The notes beneath the pieces were generated by a model that searched no databases, was not told the origin of the DNA, and was given only the letters and a program-made list of their open reading frames with translations. From NCBI RefSeq assembly GCF_001953985.1, contig NZ_MBEI01000058.1, positions 310,001 through 374,000 on the forward strand: a stretch of DNA of 64,000 nt, read 5' to 3'. This document shows, in pieces, positions 35,246 to 43,212 of this stretch. Positions within the stretch are counted from its first letter, which is position 1, and the number at the start of each line of letters is the position of its first letter. This DNA is from Mycobacterium colombiense (lineage in GTDB: Bacteria; Actinomycetota; Actinomycetes; Mycobacteriales; Mycobacteriaceae). The position numbers and the translations under genes are program-made.

Positions 35246-35596
35246 CCCGCGCGGCGAGATGCCCGGACCGAGCGAGCAACACATCCGGCCCAGCGGAACC
35301 GCGGGATGCAACTCCGATTGAACGTAAGGTGCTTGCGGACTGGGCTCATAGCCTGTTTGCTGTACGAGAGGCGTCGGCAGCCGGTTCAGGGTGAAATCCT
35401 CAGTCCGCGAGGATCTAGAGCAGCGGGGAGGGCCGTATCTTCTTGCGGCGCATACTATTTAACCCAACCGTGGGGGCGCCTCGCGACCCCACCGCCGTGC
35501 CGCACAAGATCCAGACCAGACCATCGACGATCTACAGTTCAGGCGATTGCGTGGGCACTTCCGCAATACCAAATCACTGGTTCTGACGGATCGAGC
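35246..35596. other. Gene-poor region after mmpL
   Basis: No convincing gene in 351 bases. ATCCTC (35396) and GAGGAT (35409) form a 6-bp hairpin. The seven-base loop AGTCCGC and one neighbouring base are complementary to GCGGACTG at 35335-35342. This could be a small structured RNA or chance. Confidence 0.4.
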
Positions 35597-35788
35597 GTGA
35601 CCCTCAAACGCGTCGACGAATTGAAGCCCGGAGACCGGATCCGAATGAAGATCGGGCACGCTACGGTCGTCGCTACTGAGCCCATGGACGACGACCGCAC
35701 GATGCTCACCTTCACCTACGGGACTAAGGGCCCCGCCGACAACGCGCTGACCGTGGATGTCCTCGACGACGACGAGTGGGGCTGGTAG
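35597..35788 (+). CDS. Possible small hypothetical protein
   Basis: From GTG at 35597 this frame encodes 63 residues (VTLKRVDELKPGDRIRMKIG ... DDDEWGW) with natural composition and high G/C at third positions. No strong ribosome site is seen. The frame stays open leftward but with poor codon use there. VDELKPGDRI resembles a Hint-type strand, but the protein is too short to be an intein. Uncertain. Confidence 0.4.
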   Translation: MTLKRVDELKPGDRIRMKIGHATVVATEPMDDDRTMLTFTYGTKGPADNALTVDVLDDDEWGW

Positions 35789-35853
35789 GACGGCGAGAAC
35801 CTTGTCGGCGACGGTTCCGCATACGAGTATTGGATGGGACCCGAGGAGGAACC

Positions 35854-36354
35854 ATGGCTGCAGACCGTCTGACAGGCTTCGCCGCTGCATCCGCCATGTC
35901 GCTCGCGATTGCCCTGCAGGTTTCCCCTGCGGCCCTCGCCGACAATCCGTCCTGGAATGGCCAATACGCGATCACGTTCATGGTTGGCCCCAAGGCCGGG
36001 ACCAGCATGGCGGTCGGCGACCCTGAGACGCAGCACACCGAAACCTACGGGTTCAGCTCGAGCTGTACGAACGGGAAGTGCGTCGCCACCATCGTCAGTG
36101 GCCCTCCGCCGACCAATCCGACGGTTCCGCAGCCGGTGCAGTTCACCTGGGACGGCAAGTCCTGGTCGCAAACCAGCGATTTCCAGTGGGATTGCATGAT
36201 GCCCGACACCACGATCCAATGGAATCCAGCCCGAGCCGAGACGCGCTACACACCCCAACCGGACGGGTCGCTCGCCGGGGTCATGCACACCGACATCCTG
36301 AGCGGCGCGTGCCAGGGCACCATCGACATGGATATGTCGGCCGTGCGCGTGTGA
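35854..36354 (+). CDS. Secreted mycobacterial protein, unknown function
   Basis: A 166-residue exported protein: signal peptide to about residue 29 (ALA), then a beta-rich domain with four Cys (SSSC, GKC, WDC, GAC) probably making two disulfides. AGGAGGA lies directly upstream of the ATG at 35854. It is convergent with the MarR gene, 3 bases apart. I know similar secreted proteins in mycobacteria but no function. Confidence 0.82.
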   Translation: MAADRLTGFAAASAMSLAIALQVSPAALADNPSWNGQYAITFMVGPKAGTSMAVGDPETQHTETYGFSSSCTNGKCVATIVSGPPPTNPTVPQPVQFTWDGKSWSQTSDFQWDCMMPDTTIQWNPARAETRYTPQPDGSLAGVMHTDILSGACQGTIDMDMSAVRV

Positions 36355-36357
36355 ACG

Positions 36358-36807
36358 CTATGCACCATCGCGCAGACAGTGAATCATGCTCTGCAACAGC
36401 CGGAACGCGTCCGACTGCTCGGCCTCGGTCATCCCGGCCAGCATTCTGACTTCGACGGACCGGACCGCGGCGGACGCCTTCTCTAGGCTCCGTCGGCCGC
36501 GCGGCGTGAGCCGCGTGGGAAGGACCTTGCCGACGGGTGCCTCCGCAGGCCTGGTCACGTAGCCGTCTCGTTCCAAGGCCTGGAGCAGGACATTCATCGA
36601 CTGCCGTGTTACGAACGCGCCGCGCGCGAGCTCGGAGTTCGACAAGCCCGGGCGTTGAGCCAGCAGCTCGAGGCAGGAGTAGTGCGTCACGCTCATCCCG
36701 AGCGGCCGCAGCACCTCCTCCATGGCTGAGCGAAGGGCGCTCGACGCCTCTTTCAGCAGGTAGCCCAGTGACGTCTCCAGGTCGACGCCGGCACCGTCTT
36801 GACTCAT
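36358..36807 (-). CDS. MarR family transcriptional regulator
   Basis: A 149-residue MarR protein; winged helix-turn-helix at about 55-85 (SNSELARGAFVTRQSMNVLLQALERDGYV). It is divergent from a VOC protein. Twin perfect palindromes fill the gap, one of them beginning in its own start codon. Confidence 0.9.
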   Translation of the reverse strand: MSQDGAGVDLETSLGYLLKEASSALRSAMEEVLRPLGMSVTHYSCLELLAQRPGLSNSELARGAFVTRQSMNVLLQALERDGYVTRPAEAPVGKVLPTRLTPRGRRSLEKASAAVRSVEVRMLAGMTEAEQSDAFRLLQSMIHCLRDGA

Positions 36808-36822
36808 GTCAGTATTCTGACA
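36807..36822. promoter_or_regulatory. MarR operator candidate 1 (TGTCAG-N4-CTGACA)
   Basis: TGTCAG-TATT-CTGACA, perfect arms, touching the MarR start codon. Same arms as the second site 28 bp away. Confidence 0.8.
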
Positions 36823-36834
36823 TAGATTGTCCTG

Positions 36835-36850
36835 TGTCAGAAAACTGACA
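36835..36850. promoter_or_regulatory. MarR operator candidate 2 (TGTCAG-N4-CTGACA)
   Basis: TGTCAG-AAAA-CTGACA, perfect arms, 20 bp before the VOC start. Identical arms to site 1. Confidence 0.8.
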
Positions 36851-36869
36851 TGAACCGAAGGAGCATCTC

Positions 36870-37238
36870 ATGCCCGTCACCGGCCCCGACTTCATCTCGC
36901 TCCAAGCGCGCGACCTCGACGCCTCGCAGGCGTTCTACGAGCAGTACCTCGGCCTCGTCCGTTCGCAGGCCGGCCCTCCGCACGCCGTCGTCTTCGAGAC
37001 GAAGCCGATCGCATTCGCACTTCGCGACGTTATTCCCGGAACCGATCTCGCATCCGTTGCTCAGCCCGGCATCGGGACGGCGATCTGGCTTCACGCCACG
37101 GATGTCCAGTCCATTCACGACGCTCTTGCCGCCGACGGCCACACCATCGTCTCCGAGCCGATTGACGGCCCCTTCGGTCGGACGTTCACTTTCGCCGACC
37201 CCGACGGCTACCAGGTCACTCTCCACGACCGCGCGTGA
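36870..37238 (+). CDS. VOC (glyoxalase/bleomycin-resistance) family protein
   Basis: A 122-residue vicinal-oxygen-chelate protein: FISLQARDLDASQAFYEQYLGLV at the start and GRTFTFADPDGYQVTLHD at the end, the usual paired beta-alpha-beta halves. Members are dioxygenases, glyoxalases or antibiotic-binding proteins. GAAGGAGC precedes the ATG. It is the likely target of the MarR regulator, so it may answer a toxic small molecule. Confidence 0.88.
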   Translation: MPVTGPDFISLQARDLDASQAFYEQYLGLVRSQAGPPHAVVFETKPIAFALRDVIPGTDLASVAQPGIGTAIWLHATDVQSIHDALAADGHTIVSEPIDGPFGRTFTFADPDGYQVTLHDRA

Positions 37239-37283
37239 CCGGCCGCGCCAAGGATGATCCGGTTGTCCCGCAGGGCAATTCGC

Positions 37284-37841
37284 TCAGGTGTGGACTTTCC
37301 AGCCCGCTAATGGGGTCGGGGCCGCGGGAGCGTCGGGATCGTTGAACTCGATGTATACGTCGCCCTGCTTGATTGTGCTGTCGTAGGCGATGAATCCGTG
37401 CGCGGTCTGGCCGTTGGTGACGCTGCCCGAGCGCAGCGGCGGCACCTTGTTGATCTTCTGGTAGTCGATCAGAGATGAGCCGCCCTGCACATCGCGGTTC
37501 GGGTCCTGTCGCCACGGGGAAGAGGCGGCGGTCAGCGAGGCCTGGCTGTAGTTGAACGGCGCGTTGGACTTGCCCTCGATGGTCAGTTCGATGACGTTGC
37601 AGCCCCCGCCGCCGGAGCAGCCGGACGAGACCCAGGTTGCGTTGTTAAGCGTGACGTCGGCGGTCGCGGTGCTGTACTCCGTGACATGGATGCTGGTGCC
37701 GGATTTCCCGGTCGGGAAAGGCGACTGCTGGGACGTCGGGTCCGCGGTGCCATGGGGCGCAGTCAAACACGCCGTCAGCGCCAGCGTCGCTGCGAGCGCG
37801 CTCATGTGAGCAGGTCTGGTCACTGCCAGAAGATAGCGCAT
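37284..37841 (-). CDS. MPT63-like (DUF1942) secreted or lipoprotein
   Basis: A 185-residue exported protein. The N terminus has a long hydrophobic segment with the lipobox-like LTAC at about residues 22-25, so it may be a lipoprotein. The rest is an immunoglobulin-like beta domain resembling MPT63/DUF1942 (VTLNNATWVSSGC, NGQTAHGFIAYDSTIKQGDVYIEF). I chose the ATG giving MRYLLAV because it begins the signal peptide. Function unknown. Confidence 0.75.
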   Translation of the reverse strand: MRYLLAVTRPAHMSALAATLALTACLTAPHGTADPTSQQSPFPTGKSGTSIHVTEYSTATADVTLNNATWVSSGCSGGGGCNVIELTIEGKSNAPFNYSQASLTAASSPWRQDPNRDVQGGSSLIDYQKINKVPPLRSGSVTNGQTAHGFIAYDSTIKQGDVYIEFNDPDAPAAPTPLAGWKVHT

Positions 37842-38001
37842 GCGGGGATTTGAGGGCGAGTTCGCGCCTTTTGGCCCCGGCCTCGAGAAGCGCCATTGAG
37901 CTGCAATCCGGTTCTGGCCTACGCCGCCCCAGTTGTCTTCCGGGGGTGATGAATTCAAGTTGCGACCCCTCTGTCATTTAGGTGTCGCGAGGAGGGTGGC
38001 G

Positions 38002-38289
38002 TCACGGCTGCGGCGGCGGGGGCGGCGGTGCAGGCGGGTTGTCCCAACTGCCCGGCGTGCCGGCTGGCACCTGCACTCCGAGCCAGTTGCACGGCATCAT
38101 CGATCGCCACGCAATGAACGCGCATTGCTGTTCGGGTGTCAACGGACTGGGACCCGCGCAGGGCGGCGTCCCCGGCGCACCGCAGACCGGATCGGCCGAT
38201 GCGAGCGGCGCGTACGCGAAAGTGCCAGCCGCGAACATCAAAGCGACGGCGGTGATCATCGTGGTGACAAGACGTCGGGTGCGATGCAT
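38002..38289 (-). CDS. Small secreted protein with proline-rich tail
   Basis: A 95-residue exported protein. Signal peptide 1-32 (LASA), then three Cys in a short region (DPVCGAPGTPPCAG, QQCAF) and one more (MPCNW), ending in a run of prolines. GAGGGG precedes the ATG. Conserved-looking in mycobacteria; function unknown. Confidence 0.75.
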   Translation of the reverse strand: MHRTRRLVTTMITAVALMFAAGTFAYAPLASADPVCGAPGTPPCAGPSPLTPEQQCAFIAWRSMMPCNWLGVQVPAGTPGSWDNPPAPPPPPPQP

Positions 38290-38533
38290 AGGCCCCTCGA
38301 ATCTGTAGCGCTTGCACGGATCGTAACGCCAGCTCAGGACGCGGATGGTCTGTTTGAAAAATGGCTGGCTTAACTCACCGAATCCGCGCAACCACATGTC
38401 GACCGCCCGGCAGGCGGACCGGAAGCTGAGTCAACACACCATTATTCGGCAAGCACGCCGTGATAAAGCCTTGGCGCATAACACATTCCAGAAATGCGGC
38501 GCACTCTTCGCGACGATTTAGCCGGGTGTTGCG

Positions 38534-38833
38534 CTAGTGCGGCAGGTTTTCCTGATAGCACCGCACTCGGGTGGCGGCGTCCTCCGGCTTGACCCCCATA
38601 TCGATCAATCTCCGGATTACTTCTTGCGAGGGAATACCACCAGCGATGTCGTTATCGATCACATGCAGGCTGGGAAACCAATTCTCTGCGCTGACTCCCG
38701 GTGGTGGGGGCTTCGCATCGCCCCCTATGCACTGAACGTAACCAGGGACGCCGGTGTCAGCGTGAGCTGGCGGCGCCCCCATCGGCACAGCAATGGCGAT
38801 GCCGACCGCCGCAGTGACATAGACGAAACGCAT
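38534..38833 (-). CDS. Small secreted DUF732-like protein
   Basis: A 99-residue protein with signal peptide to AHA (about 25) and a compact domain with two Cys (VQCIGG, VRCYQ). SQEVIRRLIDMGVKPEDAATRV fits the helix pattern of DUF732 proteins. Similar in plan to the gene at 39536. Function unknown. Confidence 0.75.
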   Translation of the reverse strand: MRFVYVTAAVGIAIAVPMGAPPAHADTGVPGYVQCIGGDAKPPPPGVSAENWFPSLHVIDNDIAGGIPSQEVIRRLIDMGVKPEDAATRVRCYQENLPH

Positions 38834-38999
38834 GCGGGCATTATCCCGCGTTCGCATCGTTTAACAACCACAAATTTGGGGCGCTCCCGCGCCACGGCTC
38901 TCGAAGGTGCAGAAGGGGCCGGCCGGTACCGGGGTGGGGGACCGATTCCAGATGATTTTCCTTCTCGACTGCCGCCGCCGGCCTTACACTGCATGAGAA

Positions 39000-39461
39000 A
39001 TGAGCGCCTATCAGACGGTCGTGGTCGGCACAGATGGCTCGGACTCCTCGCTGCGCGCGGTGGAGCGCGCAGCCGCGATCGCTGCGGATCACGGCGCGAA
39101 ATTGATCGTCGCGACGGCGCACCTCCCAGTCCCCGAGGAGCGCGGCCGCTACGCCATCCCGCCGGGCAGCGACCATGGTCAGGACTACCGGACGGTGGGC
39201 GAGGCCCCTTACTACGCGATCCTGCGGGACGCCAGGGAGCGGGCGCACCAAGTCGGGGCCAAGAACGTCGAGGAGAAGTCGATCGTCGGCGCACCCATCA
39301 ACGTGCTGGTGCAGCTTGCGGAGGACGCCGATGCCGACCTTCTGGTCGTCGGCAACGTCGGACTCAACAGCGTCGCCGGCCGGCTGCTGGGATCAGTTCC
39401 TTCCGCCGTGTCCCGCAGGTCCAAGACCGACGTGCTGATCGTCCACACCACCGACGCCTGA
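39000..39461 (+). CDS. Universal stress protein
   Basis: A 153-residue single-domain UspA protein: VVVGTDGSDSSLRAVERA at the N terminus and the ATP-binding loop VVGNVGLNSVAGRLLGSVPSAVSRRSKTDVLIVHT. The G-2x-G-9x-G(S/T) pattern suggests nucleotide binding. A paralogue lies at 41522. Starvation or hypoxia response is the usual role. Confidence 0.92.
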   Translation: MSAYQTVVVGTDGSDSSLRAVERAAAIAADHGAKLIVATAHLPVPEERGRYAIPPGSDHGQDYRTVGEAPYYAILRDARERAHQVGAKNVEEKSIVGAPINVLVQLAEDADADLLVVGNVGLNSVAGRLLGSVPSAVSRRSKTDVLIVHTTDA

Positions 39462-39535
39462 ACCCCGTTACGAATCGGTCGGGTCAGCGAGCAGTTTGCT
39501 GATTACCGATCGTTACAGCTGGGTAATCATGTGAC

Positions 39536-39835
39536 GTGCGTCTCACCTCCGCCGCCGCGATCGGCACCGCCATCACCGTCTTGTTCAGCGCCCCGGGGAC
39601 GCTGATGGTCGCGTCCGCCCACGCCGACTTCAGTGGTTACCGCCGCTGCGTGGGAAAGATGACGGAACCTATCGCGGGACATGACCCGCAAAACTTGCAG
39701 CTTGTCGGCGTCATTGAAATGGATCTCGATTCTGGCGTTAGTCCCGCTGCTGAGGCGCAGAGGGTAGCCCAGATGGGATTCGACCCGTCCTTTGCCAGAG
39801 GGGTCGTTCAGTGCGTGATTGAAGAGCGCCCGTAG
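39536..39835 (+). CDS. Small secreted DUF732-like protein
   Basis: A 99-residue protein with GTG start, signal peptide to AHA (about 30), and two Cys (YRRCVGK, VQCVIE). SPAAEAQRVAQMGFDPSFARGVV resembles the protein at 38534. Function unknown. Confidence 0.75.
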   Translation: MRLTSAAAIGTAITVLFSAPGTLMVASAHADFSGYRRCVGKMTEPIAGHDPQNLQLVGVIEMDLDSGVSPAAEAQRVAQMGFDPSFARGVVQCVIEERP

Positions 39836-39863
39836 GGGAGCGTTCGGGCGGCGGTCCACCAGG

Positions 39864-40022
39864 TTATGCCGCCCTGTTTTGGCGGCGCTCTTGTTCGCGC
39901 GCTTCCAAGTCTTTGAGTTGTAAGTTCCTGAGCCGGAACTGTTTCCGCGCTTGCCTGACGAAGAACCAGCAAGGCAGGCCTACCAAGACGAGAAAGACCA
40001 GCAAGGTGATGAAGGTCGCCAT
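39864..40022 (-). CDS. 52-residue single-span membrane peptide
   Basis: A short gene easily missed by length filters. AAAGGAGATA lies 6-10 bases before the ATG. The peptide reads MATFITLLVFLVLVGLPCWF, then a basic, charged helix (RQARKQFRLRNLQLKDLEAREQERR). One membrane segment (residues 4-22) with a cytosolic coiled-coil-like tail. It lies 34 bases after the secreted protein gene at 40057 on the same strand. Function unknown. Confidence 0.65.
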   Translation of the reverse strand: MATFITLLVFLVLVGLPCWFFVRQARKQFRLRNLQLKDLEAREQERRQNRAA

Positions 40023-40056
40023 TTGAGTATCTCCTTTTTATCCGTGTGATTGCGGT

Positions 40057-40473
40057 TCATGCCCCGCAGTCGGAGCTGTTCACCTTGCTGCCGTTGACGA
40101 TCTTGCAGAACGGGAACCCGTTGTCCCCGCCCCCGGCACTGAAGGTCATGCCCTGTCCGCCGTCTACGAGCTGCAGCGTCACGAAAGCGCCCCGCTCGAG
40201 GAAACCGCTGGTGACGTTGCCGTATGCGGTATCCCACGGGTTGGTCGACGTTTGGACGGAGCCCAGCTGGAAGTTGATCGTTCCCCGACGCGCTGTCTCG
40301 ACGCCGGAACCGTCGGCATTGACGGTCACACTCTCGCCATGGGCGCCCCAATGGCCGATGAACGGGCCACCGGCGACCGAGAAGGGTTTGCTCAGGTCTG
40401 CCTGATTCGGATCGGCCTGCGCCAGCGGGGCGCAGGCGATGCCCGCGGCAAGCACGGCAGCTTTCATGATCAC
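40057..40473 (-). CDS. Secreted protein, unknown function
   Basis: A 138-residue exported protein with a short signal peptide (to LAQA, about 20) and a beta-rich domain (FIGHWGAHGESVTVNADGSG, two late Cys). Start at GTG 40473 or the ATG two codons later. Probably cotranscribed with the 52-residue membrane peptide. Family not recognised. Confidence 0.78.
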   Translation of the reverse strand: MIMKAAVLAAGIACAPLAQADPNQADLSKPFSVAGGPFIGHWGAHGESVTVNADGSGVETARRGTINFQLGSVQTSTNPWDTAYGNVTSGFLERGAFVTLQLVDGGQGMTFSAGGGDNGFPFCKIVNGSKVNSSDCGA

Positions 40474-40524
40474 GGAGACCCCCTATGGGGCGTTGATGGC
40501 CGGACCGGTTGCGGGTGCACGACG

Positions 40525-40809
40525 TCATCCGTGAGCGGCGTCTGCTGCGGCAATCAACGCCTGGGCCAGCTTGCGCGCTTCGGCCGGCGCGATGATCGGG
40601 GTATCGGGACAGTCGATGACGACCTGGCACTCAGCGTGCCCGTCAACGTATTGCCGCCCGATGACGGAGACCACGATATCGGGCTGTGGCCCGTGGCCGG
40701 CGTCGTTGATACTCCACTCCGGGCCGTCGAACACCCTGAACGCTGCCTCGACGTTGTCCCAATCGTCGACCTTGGTTGCCCAGGTCGGCGGTGCAAGGTT
40801 GGAATTCAT
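40525..40809 (-). CDS. Small conserved hypothetical protein
   Basis: A 94-residue soluble, acidic protein (MNSNLAPPTWATKVDDWDNVEAAF...), ending with an Ala-rich helix. No signal peptide. It stops 51 bases before the secreted protein gene at 40473. Family not recognised. Confidence 0.7.
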   Translation of the reverse strand: MNSNLAPPTWATKVDDWDNVEAAFRVFDGPEWSINDAGHGPQPDIVVSVIGRQYVDGHAECQVVIDCPDTPIIAPAEARKLAQALIAAADAAHG

Positions 40810-40907
40810 GGCTAGATCGTTTCCGCGATCCCGGGCGCGGGCACGAGTAGTGCACTACCTCAGTTGTGCTGACCTGCGGTCACAGTATCGCCAGAAGCGG
40901 CTAATGC

Positions 40908-40982
40908 TGGTGCGCGATACTGGGATTGAACCAGTGACCTCTTCCGTGTCAGGGAAGCGCTCTCCCGCTGAGCTAATCGCGC
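40908..40982 (-). tRNA. tRNA-Val (GAC)
   Basis: Full cloverleaf on the minus strand: acceptor GCGCGAT/ATCGCGC, anticodon stem CTTCC/GGAAG with loop CTGACAC (anticodon GAC), T arm ACTGG-TTCAATC-CCAGT, discriminator A and encoded CCA. Confidence 0.95.
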
Positions 40983-40996
40983 CGGGAAACCAAAAC

Positions 40997-41070
40997 TGGA
41001 GGTGGAGACGGGAATCGAACCCGTGTGCACGGCTTTGCAGGCCGTTGCCTCACCACTCGGCCACTCCACC
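40997..41070 (-). tRNA. tRNA-Cys (GCA)
   Basis: Acceptor GGTGGAG/CTCCACC, anticodon stem ACGGC/GCCGT with loop CTGCAAA (GCA), TTCGATT in the T loop, discriminator T, CCA encoded. Minus strand, 14 bases from tRNA-Val. Confidence 0.95.
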
Positions 41071-41098
41071 GTTGGGGTCCACGCCACTTGCACCTTCG

Positions 41099-41171
41099 AG
41101 CGGATGACGGGATTCGAACCCGCGACCCTCACCTTGGCAAGGTGATGCGCTACCAACTGCGCTACATCCGC
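41099..41171 (-). tRNA. tRNA-Gly (GCC)
   Basis: Acceptor GCGGATG/CATCCGC, anticodon stem TCACC/GGTGA with loop TTGCCAA (GCC), T loop TTCGAAT. No encoded CCA. First of the three minus-strand tRNA genes. Confidence 0.95.
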
Positions 41172-41352
41172 GCGCCTCGGACGAGATCGTCGCCCGGTGC
41201 GAAGCCCGACGATAGTCCACGTGAGCGGGCACATACAAATTTCTTGGTACGAGCCGTGTCTAGGCTATCGCGACGACGTGCCACACGACGCGGCCGGTAT
41301 TGTCGGGGGCTGGCGCGTGCTAGTCTTCGACGTCGTTCGCCGTCTCGGCGCC

Positions 41353-41424
41353 GGTCCCGTGGCTCAGTGGGAGAGCGTCCGCTTCACACGCGGAAGGTCG
41401 CTGGTTCGATCCCAGCCGGGACCA
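41353..41424 (+). tRNA. tRNA-Val (CAC)
   Basis: Acceptor GGTCCCG/CGGGACC, anticodon stem TCCGC/GCGGA with loop TTCACAC (CAC), T arm GCTGG-TTCGATC-CCAGC, discriminator A, no encoded CCA. Divergent from the other three tRNAs. Confidence 0.95.
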
Positions 41425-41521
41425 CTAATAAATCCGCAGGCAGAGACGACCAGCCCACTAATTCTGCAGCCGCAAGGCTTCGCTGAGCGGTCGACGTGGC
41501 GTAGGCCTGGGTGGTTCGGCC

Positions 41522-42022
41522 TCAGTCGGTGGTATGGACGAGCAGCACGTCGGTCTTCGCCCTGCGCAAGACATTTCCGGGCACCGACCCAAGCCACTTG
41601 TCGCTGCGCGTGGCTAGTCCCACGTTGCCAACCACCAACAGATCAGCCTTAACGTCCTTGGCGAGGTGGAACAGCGCATGTACCGGATCGCCCCTAATGG
41701 GTCGCGCCTCAATATCCTTCGCCCCAGCCGCCCTTGCCCGCTCCTGGGCCTCCCGCAGGATCGCATAGATGCCGGCCATCCCGTGCACCTTGTAGTCCCC
41801 CTCATTCCCGAGGACGACCTCAGCGCGGCCATCAAGCACACGATCCGGCCGGGCTGGTTTGCCCCAGCCCCCCTTCTCGCCCTTTTCCAGGTAAGACAAG
41901 TGCGCCATCGCGATAATCAACTTCGCATTATTTCTCGCGGCGAACGCGGCGGCGTGGTCCACCGCACAAAACGATGTGTCCGAGCCATCAGTGCCGACCA
42001 CCAGGGTCTGATAGGCGCCCAT
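41522..42022 (-). CDS. Universal stress protein
   Basis: A 166-residue UspA protein closely similar to that at 39000: LVVGTDGSDTSFCAVDHAAAFA and VVGNVGLATRSDKWLGSVPGNVLRRAKTDVLLVHT. It has an extra charged loop (EKGEKGGWGKPARPDR). ATG start. Confidence 0.92.
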   Translation of the reverse strand: MGAYQTLVVGTDGSDTSFCAVDHAAAFAARNNAKLIIAMAHLSYLEKGEKGGWGKPARPDRVLDGRAEVVLGNEGDYKVHGMAGIYAILREAQERARAAGAKDIEARPIRGDPVHALFHLAKDVKADLLVVGNVGLATRSDKWLGSVPGNVLRRAKTDVLLVHTTD

Positions 42023-42115
42023 TTCGCTCCATCTTCGCTGTGAGCCCCCCGGGTGAGGGTGCCCACCAACGTGCGCCCTTTACACCTCCAGATTTCGTAG
42101 AGCTCGCTAGCCGTC

Positions 42116-42331
42116 ATGTACCTCCCGGCGTTGGTGACCGGATTCGCCGCGGTGCTTATTTCGGCAAGAAACGCCCCGCCCAGCACGCCGGTGGCCTGCA
42201 ACAAGATCACGGCCGGCGTGGTCGTCGGTGTGGATTTTCATGCCGACTGGCCGCCGTCGGCCCCTCCTTCACCGGCACCGTCCTCGGCGCCCCAGGCGCC
42301 CGCCCCGCCAGCCCCAGAACCGCCCCTCTGA
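42116..42331 (+). CDS. Possible small secreted protein
   Basis: 71 residues with a hydrophobic N terminus (MYLPALVTGFAAVLISA) and a Pro/Ala/Ser tail, the plan of many mycobacterial exported peptides. No ribosome site is visible and the ATG has a stop six codons upstream. Could be spurious. Confidence 0.4.
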   Translation: MYLPALVTGFAAVLISARNAPPSTPVACNKITAGVVVGVDFHADWPPSAPPSPAPSSAPQAPAPPAPEPPL

Positions 42332-42369
42332 CCGCGGCGCCCTTGCCTGAACGGGCCCGCTAAGCCACG

Positions 42370-42816
42370 ATGAACTGCATGAGTAAGGTGACCCTAACTA
42401 CGGAGCTGCCGATCCCGGTCGAGACGGCGTCCGCCTTGGCGCGCAAGCCCGAGCTCATGAAGCACGTCCTCAGCCCGGTCCTGCGGGCGTACCGCCTCGA
42501 GCTCCCCGAGCGCATCGAGGTCGGCACCCAGGGATCGGCGCGGCTCTGGTGGTTCGGGGTGATCCCGGGCTGGACGCATCACCTCACCATCAAGCGACTC
42601 GACCCGACCGAGATCTACACCAACGAACACGGCGGACCCGTCCACACCTGGAATCACCGCCTGACGTTCGAACGCATCGACGACCGCAGCTGCCGCTACA
42701 CCGACGAGATCGAAACCGACGACGGCGTGCACGGGCTACTGACCCGCGCCTTCGTCCGGGTCATGTTCCGCCACCGGCACCGGCGGTGGCGCAAGCTCGC
42801 GCAGATCCTGCACTGA
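42370..42816 (+). CDS. SRPBCC-like protein
   Basis: A 148-residue soluble protein with the alpha/beta pattern of a START/polyketide-cyclase-like (SRPBCC) fold: VTLTTELPIPVETASALARKP, then strands ending with RSCRYTDEIETDDGVHGLLTRAFVRVMFRHRHRRW. Start at 42370 or 42379. Ligand unknown. It precedes another small gene by 14 bases. Confidence 0.72.
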   Translation: MNCMSKVTLTTELPIPVETASALARKPELMKHVLSPVLRAYRLELPERIEVGTQGSARLWWFGVIPGWTHHLTIKRLDPTEIYTNEHGGPVHTWNHRLTFERIDDRSCRYTDEIETDDGVHGLLTRAFVRVMFRHRHRRWRKLAQILH

Positions 42817-42830
42817 GAGGACGGTGAACC

Positions 42831-43124
42831 ATGGTCGGCAACCAAGAGGGCGTCGGCATGCTCAAACTCGAATGCCCGCAAAGCCATCCCGTCGGCCGCA
42901 TTCTCAAGGACGCCCCGCATCAGGCCATGCAGTTCGATCCCGGCGCCCAGGTCGGGCCGCGCCGGTTCTGGCCGGACGAGGACGAACAGCCGAACTTTAC
43001 AACGCGCTGCAGGTTCTGCGATAAGCCGGTGGGGGACACCACGTCCACTCTGCAAACCAAACTCGCTTCGGTGCTCGCCGATGCGTCCGCGACGGCCGAG
43101 ACGGCGACGCTGCCCTACGTGTAG
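42831..43124 (+). CDS. Small hypothetical protein with Cys motif
   Basis: A 97-residue protein. LKLECPQSHP and later TRCRFCDKPVGD form a possible C...CxxC metal site. GAGGACGG precedes the ATG; an internal ATG (MLKLECP) could also serve. Probably co-transcribed with the SRPBCC-like gene. Family not recognised. Confidence 0.65.
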   Translation: MVGNQEGVGMLKLECPQSHPVGRILKDAPHQAMQFDPGAQVGPRRFWPDEDEQPNFTTRCRFCDKPVGDTTSTLQTKLASVLADASATAETATLPYV

Positions 43125-43212
43125 GCGCCCGGCACCGCGGCTACCGTAAGAGCTACAGTAGCGGCGTTGCGGCGCGACGTACCCGCGGCGACGCCGATCC
43201 GAGAGGAGTCCC

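Noticed and set aside
35246..35596. Group II intron or riboswitch
   Set aside because: No domain V, no reverse transcriptase and no known riboswitch core could be recognised.
35597..35788. Intein/Hint fragment because of VDELKPGDRI
   Set aside because: Too short and without the Cys/His splicing residues.
40908..41424. tRNA cluster as a mobile element insertion site
   Set aside because: No integrase gene, no repeated tRNA end and no change in gene character around it.
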